Below, piece after piece: positions 1 to 8,889 of a DNA stretch of 64,000 bases. The notes beneath the pieces are model-generated. The model worked only from the letters and a program-made list of their open reading frames with translations, was not told where the DNA came from and did no database searches. The translations under genes and the position numbers were made by a program. The DNA is from Streptomyces sp. 71268. Lineage in GTDB: Bacteria; Actinomycetota; Actinomycetes; Streptomycetales; Streptomycetaceae. How positions within the stretch are numbered: position 1 is the first letter of the stretch; every line of letters begins with the position of its first letter. Location: NCBI RefSeq assembly GCF_029392895.1, contig NZ_CP114200.1, forward strand, positions 6,950,501 to 7,014,500, in the 5' to 3' direction.

Positions 1-197
1 TGCAACCCCGGGCGGGCCAGCTCGGCCCGCATCACCAGGGCCAGTAACCCGCCGAGCAGGAAGAAGCCGAACGAGGTGATCAGGTAGAGGTGGCCGATCT
101 TCTTGTGGTCGGTCGTCGTCAGCCAGTCCACCACCACGCGGCCGGGCCGCCGCTCCCGAACCGGCCCGGCAGCCGCCTGAGCGGTCTCCGTCCCCAT
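1..197 (-). CDS. ctaD: Cytochrome c oxidase subunit I, N-terminal fragment
   Basis: This is the first 65 codons of an aa3-type cytochrome oxidase catalytic subunit; the gene runs off the left edge. The signature VVVDWLTTTDHKKIGHLYLI, followed by the first transmembrane helix (ITSFGFFLLGGLLALVMRAEL), is typical of actinobacterial CtaD. The protein is an inner-membrane haem-copper subunit that reduces O2 and pumps protons. The ATG is preceded by an AGGGAG ribosome site at about 204-209. In the main streptomycete operon ctaD follows ctaC, but no ctaC lies upstream here, so this may be a second, stand-alone ctaD copy. That last point is inference. Confidence 0.9.
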   Translation of the reverse strand, partial: MGTETAQAAAGPVRERRPGRVVVDWLTTTDHKKIGHLYLITSFGFFLLGGLLALVMRAELARPGL

Positions 198-756
198 GCG
201 TGCTCCCTCTGGGCGTCTGCTCTGCCGGGCTTCGGGTACCCGCCATGATGCGGGGCTCCCGTGGCGGGCGTGCCGGTACGACACGCGTACGGCGCGCCGA
301 TTCGCCCGCTTCTGCCCCGTCCGTGAGCCACTTATGAGGGCCTGTGCGGGGATCGTTGTCGGGCTTGTCTGGTGTGTCTGGCATGTGGGCGTCAGCGCGG
401 GAAGTCGGTACGTGTAGCTATGGCCAAACCTGTGTGCGAACGGCCAGATCAATGTGGTGGAATTGTGCGCTCCCTGTGTGATGCGGTATGCATTTCCGTT
501 AGCCGTTCAATTTCCATACCCGTAGCTGCCGTACAGCGCGCGGCGCGACCCTTTTCGGGCGCCGAAATGAGAAATTGATGAGAACTCGGCCGCCCCTTCC
601 GACGGGGAACGGAAGGCCCTTACGGGTGATGCGGGGCACGGCAAACCAGGCCGGGTTTTCTGTGACACAAGTGTGACCAGTGAGGTGCCCGTGGGCCATG
701 TTCCGCTGGCAGGGCCCGCCTTCCGTCCCCCGGCGGGGCCGCCTACGGTGGCTGGC
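198..756. other. Intergenic region between divergent ctaD and I78-like gene
   Basis: About 560 bases with no convincing coding sequence. It must hold the promoters of ctaD (leftward) and the small inhibitor-like gene (rightward). It is visibly less GC-rich between about 330 and 680 than the flanking genes. I found no clear operator or RNA gene. Confidence 0.6.
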
Positions 757-972
757 ATGGCACCTCTACCCACACCCCCGGCCGAACCGGCCGACGACCT
801 GGACTCCTACGTCGGACTCGCCGGCGAGGCCGCCGAGCGGCGGGCCAGGGAGCGCGGCTGGACCACCGTCAGGTCGCTGCCGAAGGGCGCGATCATCACC
901 ATGGAGTACCTGACCGGCCGACTGAATTTCACCGTCGAGGACGGCGTCGTCGAGCGCTGCTGGAAGGGCTGA
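757..972 (+). CDS. Small I78-family peptidase-inhibitor-like protein
   Basis: A 71-residue soluble protein without a signal peptide. The C-terminal half (WTTVRSLPKGAIITMEYLTG then RLNFTVED) resembles the short I78 inhibitor fold, in which a loop blocks serine proteases and the chain ends in a conserved Arg/Cys segment (VVERCWKG here). The ATG at 757 was chosen because the family is short; longer upstream extensions are Pro/Arg-rich and look non-coding. No target can be named. It converges with the PAP2 gene across a very strong palindromic terminator. Confidence 0.6.
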   Translation: MAPLPTPPAEPADDLDSYVGLAGEAAERRARERGWTTVRSLPKGAIITMEYLTGRLNFTVEDGVVERCWKG

Positions 973-995
973 AGCCGGCGCCGGCCGGGCCCCGG

Positions 996-1051
996 CGCCT
1001 ACGGCGAAGGCCCCGACGCTCCTAGGAGCGTCGGGGCCTTCGCCGTAGGCG
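996..1051. terminator. 56-bp perfect palindrome, bidirectional terminator
   Basis: Both arms pair without mismatch around the central CCTAGG, so the RNA of either strand forms a very stable hairpin. It lies 24 bases after the stop of the I78-like gene and about 70 bases after the stop of the converging PAP2 gene, as expected for a shared terminator. There is no T tract, which is common in streptomycetes. Confidence 0.8.
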
Positions 1052-1119
1052 GCCCGCCGGTGTGCGCGCCGATCGTGCGGGCCGTGGCCGCGCGGGCGGC
1101 GCCGCGCGGCCCTGGGCCG

Positions 1120-2139
1120 TCAGCCGCCGGTGCGTCCGCGCGGGGCGCCGGCCGAGCCGAGCGGCGCCGCGCGGGAGCGGTCCGAGTGCGGCGGGCGGCG
1201 GCTGCCGGTCGGGGTGACGGGGGTGCGCTCGGAGCGCGCGGTGTGCGGCCGGGCCGGGTGGTGCGGCCAGCCCTCCGGGGCCCGCGCGGCCCCGCCGGCG
1301 CGGCCGGCCAACGGCAGCCGCTCGCGGGTGTGGTGCTCCTCGTCCGAGGTGGCCCGTGGCGTGCTCAGCGCCGGGTTGGTCAGCGCGGCGGCCGGCTGTG
1401 GGGTGAACAGGGAGCCCGCGCGCAGGCGCGCCCAGGCGATCCGCAACACCATCTCGGCCCATGCCATCGGCGCCTCGAACATCGGCAGCGCCAGCAGGAT
1501 CAGCAGACCGGCGGCCCAGCCGAGGAGCACGTCGCTGACCCAGTGCGTGCCGAGGTAGACCGTCGTCATGCCCACGCCCAGGGTGACCACGGAGGCGATG
1601 ACGGAGGCGACCCTGCGGGCCCCCGGCGTGGTCGCCAGGTAGGCCAGCACACCCCAGGTGACCACGGCGTTCGCGGTGTGACCCGAAGGAAATATATCGC
1701 CGTCGGCCCACATCTCGTTCGAGCCGACCACGGTCGCGTAGTGCGGGCCCAGGCGGCCCATCCCCAACTTCGCGGCCCCCACCGTCGCGTTCAGCAGCAG
1801 CAGCGAGGTGCCGAGCAGCAACAGCGGGCGCGGGCTGCGCTGCTGCCAGCAGCACCAGCCGAGCCAGGCGGTCACCATGACGGCCGTGGGCCCGCGCTGG
1901 CCGAGCACGACGAAGTAGTCCAGGAAGGTGTGGAATTCCGGCCACTGCTTGTACGGCCGGAACAACATGACTTGCCAGTCGAGCTTCACCAGCCAGGAGG
2001 TGGTGAGCACGCCGACCACCGTGGCCACGTAGACCGCGAGAGTGGACCCCAGCAGCCAGCCCCGCGTCCGCGTCATGCGCGGTCGCGCGACTTTGGCTGG
2101 GCGCTCCTCCGCCTGAGGAAGCTTGTCATCGGTACGCAC
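1120..2139 (-). CDS. PAP2-family membrane phosphatase
   Basis: A 339-residue integral membrane protein with about six hydrophobic segments between residues 28 and 225 and a hydrophilic Arg/Pro-rich tail of roughly 110 residues. PAP2 motif 2 (PSGHT, residues 151-155) and motif 3 (His199...Asp203 in GTHWVSD) are present; these His residues form and resolve the phospho-enzyme intermediate. Motif 1 is atypical: K124LGMGRLGP has Gly where the family normally has Arg in the RP pair. Relatives dephosphorylate lipid phosphates such as undecaprenyl pyrophosphate or phosphatidate; the substrate here is unknown. It is transcribed alone and converges on the I78-like gene. Confidence 0.85.
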   Translation of the reverse strand: MRTDDKLPQAEERPAKVARPRMTRTRGWLLGSTLAVYVATVVGVLTTSWLVKLDWQVMLFRPYKQWPEFHTFLDYFVVLGQRGPTAVMVTAWLGWCCWQQRSPRPLLLLGTSLLLLNATVGAAKLGMGRLGPHYATVVGSNEMWADGDIFPSGHTANAVVTWGVLAYLATTPGARRVASVIASVVTLGVGMTTVYLGTHWVSDVLLGWAAGLLILLALPMFEAPMAWAEMVLRIAWARLRAGSLFTPQPAAALTNPALSTPRATSDEEHHTRERLPLAGRAGGAARAPEGWPHHPARPHTARSERTPVTPTGSRRPPHSDRSRAAPLGSAGAPRGRTGG

Positions 2140-2850
2140 TCAATCGACATTACATTGCGTGACAGGTGACATCGGTCGATCACGTCTCTTTGTGATGACG
2201 ATGTGATGTGGAGAGGGTCTCGTTCTCGGCATTGCCGTTCACGATTTCACGGAATGCCGGGAGTCCTTGGCTATTCCCGTAGCGCTTCTCATCGGGATCG
2301 CGCGGAACCCGTTTATTCTATTAGCGCTCCTCTGTTTATCGCTGATTAGCCATGACGTTCCCCGCCGTTTCCCGCCCGGTTGCCGGGCGGCGACCGGCCC
2401 CGTCGGACGCGCGGTGATCATCTCGGTGAACGACCGGTGTCGCGGCCCGGGCCCCGTGCGGCGGCTCCTGGCGCGCGATCACATCCGGCCATAGTGCGCG
2501 CCGGTGGCCCCGCGCGCGTCGCGGCGCCGGTTCGGGCCGCGGCCCGGCCGGGGGCGCGAGGCCCGGGTGGGTGTCCGACGCCCGGACGGCGAGGTCGGGC
2601 CGCCCCTGAGCCCGGCGTGGGCCTCGCCGTGCGGGTCGGGTGGGGTGTGAGCGCAGGTCAGACGGTGGTTGGGACAAATGGGGCAAGGGGCTCAGGGGGC
2701 GGTGAGGTACGTGGCCCCCACCGCGACTCGCGTACGCTGACGTCTCACTCGCCCAATCCGCAGGGCCACCGGACTGCCTTCTCGACGTCACGTCGGCGTC
2801 ATGCCCCGAACAGGCCCCGCGCCGCGAGCGCACCACAGGGAGGTACCTCT
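2140..2850. other. Intergenic region between PAP2 and MFS genes
   Basis: About 710 bases between divergent genes. The first 200 bases are AT-richer than the surroundings and contain the rightful place for the PAP2 promoter; the rest is GC-rich with no conserved protein in any frame. A ribosome site (AGGGAGG, 2837-2843) at its end serves the MFS gene. No operator was recognised. Confidence 0.5.
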
Positions 2851-4587
2851 ATGACCGGGACGACCACGACCGGCAACCGACGGTCAGCGGGCGTTTCCCG
2901 GTTCGGACCCGGTGCCTCGCGCTGGCGCGACGCGAACGGCGGCGCCGACCGGTGGCTCGTGCTCGTGGTGCTGTGCGTGAGCCTGCTGCTGGTCGCTGTC
3001 GACGCCACCGTCCTGCACGTCGCGGTCCCGGCCGTCAGCGAGGACCTGCGGCCCGGCTCGATGGAGCTGCTGTGGATCGTGGACGTCTACCCGCTGGTGT
3101 GCGCGTCGCTGCTGATCCTCTTCGGCACCCTCGGCGACCGGGTCGGCCGCCGGCGCGTACTGCTCCTCGGCTACGGGCTCTTCGGCCTGGCCTCCGCGCT
3201 CGCCGCCCTGGCGACCACGCCCGAGGTCCTGATCGTGGCCCGGGCCCTGCTCGGCGTCGGCGGCGCGATGATCATGCCCGCCACGCTGTCGATCCTCCGC
3301 CAGGTCTTCCCCGACCGTCGCGAGCGCGCCGTCGCGATCGGCATCTGGAGCGCCGTCGCGGCCGTGGGCGCCGCGGCCGGACCGCTGCTCGGCGGCTTCC
3401 TCCTGGAGCACTTCTGGTGGGGCTCGGTCTTCCTGATCAACATCCCGCTGATGGTCGCCGCCCTGCCCGTCGGCCGTTGGCTGCTGCCCGAGTCCACCGG
3501 CGACGGCAACGGCCCCTGGGACGTGACCGGCGCGCTGATGGCGGCGTTCGGCCTGTTCGGCGCCGTCCTCGGAATCAAGCGGCTGGGCAACGGGCAGGGT
3601 CTGACCGAACTCGGGACCGTGTGCCCGACGCTGCTGGGAGGCGTCCTCCTGGTGCTCTTCGTGCGCCGCCAGCGCCGGCGTAGCAACCCGCTGGTGGACC
3701 TGGCCATGTTCGCCCGACCCGCGTTCGGCACCGCGGTGGGCTGCATCGTGCTCGCGATGCTGGCCCTGGTCGGGCTGGAGCTGATAGCCGCCCAGTACCT
3801 GCAACTGGTCCTCGGCCTCACCCCGCTGGAGACCGGCCTGCGCCTGCTGCCGCTCACGTTCGCGGCCATGGCCGCCGGCCTCGTGGGCTCCCGCATGCTG
3901 CACCGGCTCGGCCCGCGCACCATGGTCGCCCTCGGCTTCGCCGTCACCGCGGGCGCCGTCCTGTCGCTGACCGCGATGGGCCAGCACGACCGCCCCGCCG
4001 TCCTCGTCTGCGGCTTCGTCCTCCTCGGCTTCGGCCTGGAGACCACCCTGTTCGGGGCGTACGAGTCGATGCTCAGCGAGGCGCCGGCCAGGTGCGCGGG
4101 CGGGGCCGCGGCCATAGGCGAGACCTCCTACCAGCTCGGCGCCGGCCTCGGCATCGCGCTGCTCGGCAGCGTGATGAACGCCGCCTACTCCCCGAGGGTC
4201 GCCGCGACCCCGGGCATACCCGACGACTCCGCCAGGGCCGCGAGCCATTCGCTCGGCGAGGCGTACGAGGTCTCCGACGCGCTCGGCGGGGCGTCCGGCG
4301 CGGTGCTGCGGGCCGCCGCCCGCGACTCCTTCGTCACCGGTCTGCACAGCACGCTCTGGGTCAGCGCCGGCCTGCTGCTGCTCGGCGCGCTCGCCGCGCT
4401 GTGCCTGCCGCGCACCATGGACGGCCCCGCGGACCCGGACGACGACACGACCCGCCCGACCTCCGCGCCCAGGCACGCGCGCGGCAAGGGAGACACCGTG
4501 CCGCGCCGCCGCCGGCACCCCGACGCGCCCGAGAGCGCCGCGCCCGCGTCCGACACGACCCCGGCCACCTCGTCCGCACGCCGCTGA
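2851..4587 (+). CDS. DHA2-family MFS multidrug exporter (QacA/SmvA type)
   Basis: A 578-residue transporter with a predicted 14-helix DHA2 layout. Helix 1 carries the acidic motif LLVAVDATVLHVAVPAVSED seen in QacA/SmvA proteins, and the loop between helices 2 and 3 carries the MFS signature GDRVGRRR. The last 65 residues form a hydrophilic Arg/Pro/Thr-rich cytoplasmic tail. The ATG at 2851 has an AGGGAGG site 7 bases upstream, and the hydrophobic core begins 33 residues later. The family exports hydrophobic cations or antibiotics using the proton gradient. No TetR regulator lies beside it. Confidence 0.9.
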   Translation: MTGTTTTGNRRSAGVSRFGPGASRWRDANGGADRWLVLVVLCVSLLLVAVDATVLHVAVPAVSEDLRPGSMELLWIVDVYPLVCASLLILFGTLGDRVGRRRVLLLGYGLFGLASALAALATTPEVLIVARALLGVGGAMIMPATLSILRQVFPDRRERAVAIGIWSAVAAVGAAAGPLLGGFLLEHFWWGSVFLINIPLMVAALPVGRWLLPESTGDGNGPWDVTGALMAAFGLFGAVLGIKRLGNGQGLTELGTVCPTLLGGVLLVLFVRRQRRRSNPLVDLAMFARPAFGTAVGCIVLAMLALVGLELIAAQYLQLVLGLTPLETGLRLLPLTFAAMAAGLVGSRMLHRLGPRTMVALGFAVTAGAVLSLTAMGQHDRPAVLVCGFVLLGFGLETTLFGAYESMLSEAPARCAGGAAAIGETSYQLGAGLGIALLGSVMNAAYSPRVAATPGIPDDSARAASHSLGEAYEVSDALGGASGAVLRAAARDSFVTGLHSTLWVSAGLLLLGALAALCLPRTMDGPADPDDDTTRPTSAPRHARGKGDTVPRRRRHPDAPESAAPASDTTPATSSARR

Positions 4588-4771
4588 CACCGCGCGCCCC
4601 GCGCCGACGCCAACGCCGACCCCGCGACGCTGGCGGCAAAGGGGGCTGGACGCCGTCTCGTACCCGGAAGTAGCGTCGGGCGCGACGGGATGATCACCCC
4701 GGTCGCCGAGGCGGTACGGGCCCCGGTCGCCGGTCCCGACCCAGACCGCACCCGAGCCGGAGGCCGCCCTC

Positions 4772-5959
4772 ATGTCCGCGCGCACCTTGCCGCCGTTCGA
4801 CCCGACCGACCCGCTGGGCATCGACGACCTCCTCGCGCCCGAGGACCTCGCGGTGCGCGACACCGTCCGTAGCTGGGCCACGGACCGGGTGCTGCCGTAC
4901 GTCGCCGACTGGTACGAGCGCGGCGAACTGCCCGGCATCCGCGACCTGGCCAGGGAACTCGGCTCCATCGGCGCGCTCGGCATGTCCCTCGACGGCTACG
5001 GCTGCGCGGGCGCCAGCGCCGTCCAGTACGGGCTCGCCTGCCTGGAGCTGGAAGCGGCCGACTCCGGCATCCGTTCGCTGGTCTCGGTGCAGGGTTCCCT
5101 GGCCATGTACGCCATCCACCGCTACGGCTCCGAGGAGCAGAAGCAGCGCTGGCTGCCGCCGATGGCGGCGGGGGAGGCGATTGGCTGCTTCGGCCTGACC
5201 GAACCCGACCACGGCTCCGACCCCGCGGGCATGCGCACCACGGCCAGGCGCGAGGGCTCCGACTGGGTGCTCACCGGCCGCAAGATGTGGATCACCAACG
5301 GCTCGGTGGCCGCCGTCGCCGTCGTCTGGGCCCAGACCGACGAGGGCATCCGCGGCTTCGTCGTGCCCACGGACGCGCCCGGCTTCTCCGCCCCCGAGAT
5401 CCACCACAAGTGGTCCCTGCGCGCCTCGGTCACCAGCGAACTCGTCCTCGACCAGGTGCGGCTGCCGGCCGACGCGGTGCTCCCCGAGGTCACGGGGTTG
5501 CGCGGCCCGCTGAGCTGCCTCAGCCACGCGCGGTACGGGATCGTGTGGGGCGCGCTGGGCGCCGCGCGCTCCTCGTTCCACGCGGCCCTGGACTACGCGA
5601 AGACCCGTGAGCAGTTCGGCAAGCCGATCGGTGGCTTCCAGCTCACCCAGGCCAAGCTCGCCGACATGGCGGTCGAACTCCACAAGGGTCTGCTGCTGGC
5701 GTACCACCTCGGGCGTCGGATGGACGCCGGGCGGCTGCGGCCCGAGCAGGTCAGCTTCGGCAAGCTCAACAACGTGCGGGAGGCGATCGAGATCTGCCGT
5801 ACGGCCCGCACCATCCTGGGCGCGAACGGCATCTCGCTGGAGTACCCGGTGATGCGGCACGCCACCAACCTGGAGTCGGTGCTCACCTACGAGGGCACGG
5901 TGGAGATGCACCAGCTCGTGCTGGGCAAGGCGCTGACCGGGCTCGACGCGTTCCGGTGA
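4772..5959 (+). CDS. Acyl-CoA dehydrogenase, glutaryl-CoA dehydrogenase type
   Basis: A 395-residue soluble FAD enzyme covering the whole acyl-CoA dehydrogenase fold (helical N domain, central beta domain with LTEPDHGSD, helical C domain). Two features point to glutaryl-CoA dehydrogenase: the helix motif IRSLVSVQGSLAM with Arg101, which binds the distal carboxylate in that family, and the catalytic Glu374 in TYEGTVEMHQL. The family oxidises and decarboxylates glutaryl-CoA to crotonyl-CoA in lysine/tryptophan breakdown. It is monocistronic. Substrate assignment is by motif only. Confidence 0.85.
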   Translation: MSARTLPPFDPTDPLGIDDLLAPEDLAVRDTVRSWATDRVLPYVADWYERGELPGIRDLARELGSIGALGMSLDGYGCAGASAVQYGLACLELEAADSGIRSLVSVQGSLAMYAIHRYGSEEQKQRWLPPMAAGEAIGCFGLTEPDHGSDPAGMRTTARREGSDWVLTGRKMWITNGSVAAVAVVWAQTDEGIRGFVVPTDAPGFSAPEIHHKWSLRASVTSELVLDQVRLPADAVLPEVTGLRGPLSCLSHARYGIVWGALGAARSSFHAALDYAKTREQFGKPIGGFQLTQAKLADMAVELHKGLLLAYHLGRRMDAGRLRPEQVSFGKLNNVREAIEICRTARTILGANGISLEYPVMRHATNLESVLTYEGTVEMHQLVLGKALTGLDAFR

Positions 5960-6102
5960 CGGACCAGGCGGGGCGAGGGGGCCGAGCGTCACGAGCGGGA
6001 TGAACGAGATGGGCGCGACGCGCGCGATGAGAGGCGCGGGGGAGTCGAGCGAGGCGGGCGGGGTGCCGGCGCGGGTCGGGTGACCGGGGCCGGACCCGGC
6101 CC

Positions 6103-6135
6103 GGCGGCGTGCGCAGCGAAGGCGCGCACGCCGCC
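6103..6135. terminator. Terminator between converging acyl-CoA dehydrogenase and sepF
   Basis: A 12-bp perfect stem (6103-6114 with 6124-6135) and a 9-base loop lie four bases beyond the sepF stop and could end transcription from either side. Confidence 0.65.
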
Positions 6136-6138
6136 AGG

Positions 6139-6573
6139 TCAGCTCTGGTTGAAGAAGCCGCTGTTGCCGCGGCGGGCCTCGCCGCTGACGACCTGGTAGT
6201 CGGGCGGTGTGAGCAGGAACACCCGAGTGGCGACCCGCTCGATGGAGCCGCGCAGCCCGAAGGTCAGCCCGGCGGCGAAGTCCACGACGCGCTTGGCGTC
6301 GGCGGGCTCCATGGCGGTGAGGTTCACGATCACCGGAATGCCCTCGCGGAACAGTTCGCCGATGCCCCGCGCGTCACGGAACCCGTCCGGGGTGACCGTG
6401 GCGATGCGCGAGCCCTGGTCCTGCGCGGCCTGGTCGGCGACCCGCACCCGCGGGTCGGTCACCCAGGCGTCGCCGGGCTCGGGCCCCTCGGAGTAGTCGT
6501 CGTCGTAGTAGCGCTCATCATCGCTGTCGTCGACGAGGCCAAGCCAAGCACTCGCCTTGCGCACCGATCCCAT
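6139..6573 (-). CDS. sepF: SepF-family cell division protein
   Basis: A 144-residue protein. The first 45 residues are acidic and Tyr/Asp-rich (linker region following a short amphipathic start [13 protein letters not shown] that could contact membrane). Residues 55-130 are the SepF core: [35 protein letters not shown] and [11 protein letters not shown]. SepF anchors FtsZ to the membrane at septa. Streptomycetes carry several SepF paralogues; this one lies outside the ftsZ cluster, so it is probably an accessory copy. It has a strong GAGGAGG ribosome site and is divergent from the DUF5685 gene. Confidence 0.9.
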   Translation of the reverse strand: MGSVRKASAWLGLVDDSDDERYYDDDYSEGPEPGDAWVTDPRVRVADQAAQDQGSRIATVTPDGFRDARGIGELFREGIPVIVNLTAMEPADAKRVVDFAAGLTFGLRGSIERVATRVFLLTPPDYQVVSGEARRGNSGFFNQS

Positions 6574-6803
6574 GGACGCCTCCTCTCACGTGCGGTGGGT
6601 ACTGTCCGCTCCTCTATGGTCGGCCATGTTGTAGATGATGTGCCAAGCGGATAGCCGCCGCACAGGGGATTCGTGACGGTACTGGTGCACAACGCATGCC
6701 CAGGAATCAGAGTTCCTCCCGTGCAAGGGGCCTGACGGCATGGTAGTTAGACTCGCCGGCTAAATGAGTGACGCCACGCGGCGTACGGGGGAACGAGGAA
6801 GCT

Positions 6804-8150
6804 TTGTTTGGGATTGTCCGACCATGTCGGCATCGCTTGTCGGATCGTCTTCGCACCGACTGGATGGCACACCTGTGCGGACTATGTCTGGCGCTACGGG
6901 CCGACCACGGCCAATTCGCCCGAGTTGCCACCAATTATGACGGCCTGATTATTTCGGTCCTGGTCGAGGCCCAGTCGCCGGAGGCCACCCGCGCGGCCGG
7001 GCGGCGCACCGCCGGGCCCTGCCCGCTGCGCGGCATGCGCACGGCGCCCGTCGCGCGCGGCGAGGGCGCCCGGCTGGCCGCCGCCGTCTCCCTGGTCCTT
7101 GCGTCGGCGAAGGTCCGGGACCACATCGCCGACGGTGACGGCGCGCTGGGCCGCCGCCCGGTGGCCGCCGCGGCCCGCCGGGTGGCCACCCGCTGGGACC
7201 GGGCCGGCGCGCTCACCGGCTCCGACCTCGGCTTCGACACGGCCGTGCTGGTGGCGGCGGTGGACCGGCAGCCGGACATCGAGGCGCTCGCCGGCCGCGG
7301 CACCCCGCTGCTGACCATCACCGAACCGACCGAGACCGCGACCGCCGCCGCCTTCGCGCACACCGCCGAGCTGGCGGGCCGGCCGGCGAACCGGGCCCCG
7401 CTCGCCGAGGTCGGGCGACTCTTCGGCCGCCTCGCGCACCTCCTGGACGCGGTGGAGGACCTGGACGAGGACGCGCGCACCGGCGCGTGGAACCCGTTGC
7501 TCGCCACCGGCGCGACGCTCGCCGAGGCGCGGCGGCTGTGCGAGGACGCGGTGCACGGCGTGCGGCTGGCCCTGCGGGACGTGGAGTTCACCGACGGCAA
7601 GCTCGCCCACGTGCTGCTCGCGCACGAGCTGCGGCACGCCGTGGACCGCGCGTTCGGCCCCACCTGCTCGCACCCGGCGGGCCACCCCGCGAACCCGTAC
7701 GGTCCCGGAACCCAGCAGCCGTACGGCAACCCGTACGCCCAACCGCACGGCAACCCCTATGCCCAGCCACAGGGCGGCCAGCCCGCGCACGGCAACGGCT
7801 CGTACGCCCCGTACGGCGGCCTGAACGCGCCGCAGGGTGCCCACGGCGCGCCCCAGCCGCTGCACCCGGGGCCGGGCCACGGCGGTTCGGACGGGGACTG
7901 GTTCGGCGGCGGGGGCGGCGACGGAGGTGGCGACCCCGGCGGCTCCCCCGGCCGCCCACCGCGCCGACGCTCACTGGTCCCCGGCTGCGCGGTCTGGCTC
8001 GGCCTGTGCTGCACGTGCCAGCTCTGCTGCCGCGAGGAGTACCACGACCCCTGGAGCGGCGACAAGCGCGGCGGCTGGTGCCACAAGTGCGAATGCTGCG
8101 AGTGCTGTGAGTGCTGCGAATGTTGTGAGTGTTGCGACTGTAGTTGCTGA
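6804..8150 (+). CDS. DUF5685-family protein with Cys-rich tail
   Basis: A 448-residue protein if started at TTG 6804, which gives the family-like start MFGIVRPCRHRL behind a GAGGAAG site; GTG 6768 is an alternative 12 codons upstream. Residues 1-285 are the DUF5685 domain with several His/Cys (PCRHRL, HLCGLCLALRADHG, GPCPLRGMR), suggesting metal or prosthetic-group binding. A Pro/Gly/Tyr linker with repeated NPYAQP units follows, then a Cys-rich tail (GLCCTCQLCC, later five consecutive Glu-Cys-Cys units). Function is unknown. It is divergent from sepF. Confidence 0.8.
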   Translation: MFGIVRPCRHRLSDRLRTDWMAHLCGLCLALRADHGQFARVATNYDGLIISVLVEAQSPEATRAAGRRTAGPCPLRGMRTAPVARGEGARLAAAVSLVLASAKVRDHIADGDGALGRRPVAAAARRVATRWDRAGALTGSDLGFDTAVLVAAVDRQPDIEALAGRGTPLLTITEPTETATAAAFAHTAELAGRPANRAPLAEVGRLFGRLAHLLDAVEDLDEDARTGAWNPLLATGATLAEARRLCEDAVHGVRLALRDVEFTDGKLAHVLLAHELRHAVDRAFGPTCSHPAGHPANPYGPGTQQPYGNPYAQPHGNPYAQPQGGQPAHGNGSYAPYGGLNAPQGAHGAPQPLHPGPGHGGSDGDWFGGGGGDGGGDPGGSPGRPPRRRSLVPGCAVWLGLCCTCQLCCREEYHDPWSGDKRGGWCHKCECCECCECCECCECCDCSC

Positions 8151-8339
8151 GCGGGGGCGCGTCCGCGCGGGCGGAGTTGCTCGGTGGGGTCGACGACCCG
8201 CGCCCGCTGGTGGCCCTCGCCGCGCTCGCGTTGCGGCGGTGGGCTTCCGGTGGGTTGTTTGAGTGCGGGTGTGGGTGGCGCGGGCGGTGGTTTCTGTCGG
8301 GGCCGGCGTGGAACCCGGCCCCGCTCCGGTGTGGGTTGT

Positions 8340-8372
8340 GGAGGCGACGGTCAGTGGGTGGCCGTCGCCTCC
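8340..8372. terminator. Terminator after DUF5685 gene
   Basis: An 11-bp perfect stem (8340-8350 with 8362-8372) with an 11-base loop, about 190 bases after the DUF5685 stop. The 770-base interval 8151-8922 otherwise contains only the antisense leader peptide and the promoter elements listed separately. Confidence 0.55.
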
Positions 8373-8660
8373 AGGGTGGGGCGAGGCGGTAGTCAACAGG
8401 CGGTAAGAGTAAGGAAGTTGGGCGGCCGGGCCAGGGTTGGGCAGGGGTCGGTGGAGGCATGGTGGGGCAACGGGGAAACGGGGTGGTGCGCGAGCAAGGC
8501 GAGGGGAGGCCGAGCGTTGACCGTGTGGGGATGCGTGCCGAAAGCGTGGGTGCGGGGCGCGTGCGCCCGCGCGGGGGTTGGGGCCGTAACGGCTGAGGTC
8601 ACGGGAGGCCGAGCGCGGCCGGGCCGGTGAGGGCGGGCGCTCAGGCGCGTAGGAGCGGCG

Positions 8661-8738
8661 TCAGCCCGAACAGGAGGACGACCACACCCGACCGAAGTCG
8701 ATGTGGTCGCGGGTGACCAGGCGCTGCCCTGTGTACAT
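8661..8738 (-). CDS. Cysteine-type leader peptide (25 aa), antisense and orphan
   Basis: A 25-codon frame from ATG 8738 to TGA 8661. Its core LVTRDHIDFGRVWSSSC matches the recurring pattern of actinobacterial putative leader peptides (basic residue, His-Ile-Asp, Arg-Val, Ser, then Cys near the end). Such peptides precede sulfur-assimilation and organosulfur genes and are thought to sense Cys-tRNA during translation. A TTGACG hexamer lies on the same strand at 8769-8774. It has no good ribosome site, so translation may be leaderless. Oddly, no gene follows on its strand: the next minus-strand gene is sepF, 2 kb away, beyond an opposing gene. The recognition is by pattern memory, not alignment. 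Confidence 0.6.
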   Translation of the reverse strand: MYTGQRLVTRDHIDFGRVWSSSCSG

Positions 8739-8809
8739 GGGCCAAGTGGAGCAGGCTTCCGTTTGTCCGTCAACTGACTTGAGACGCGCCGTTCACAGTA
8801 TGGACAGCC

Positions 8810-8838
8810 TTGACAGCGGGCAGTGGCCAGCGCATAGC
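8810..8838 (+). promoter_or_regulatory. Candidate sigma-70-type promoter of the flavin monooxygenase operon
   Basis: TTGACA (8810-8815), a 17-bp spacer and CATAGC (8833-8838). The -35 is a perfect consensus and the -10 is weak. Transcription would start near 8845 and give a leader of about 78 bases before the ATG at 8923. Confidence 0.45.
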
Positions 8839-8889
8839 CTTCACAGTCCGGTCCTGCTGAGGGGCTCGACCGGTGTGTGGACGGGACGC

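Noticed and set aside
1022..1945. Long frames antisense or out of frame to the PAP2 gene, and similar frames across the window.
   Set aside because: Arg/Pro/Ala-rich translations typical of GC-rich shadow frames; the real gene is clear from motifs.
2267..2494. Hydrophobic 75-residue frame in the gap before the MFS gene.
   Set aside because: Starts at a weak TTG without a ribosome site, ends in Arg/Pro-rich filler, and no family is recognised.
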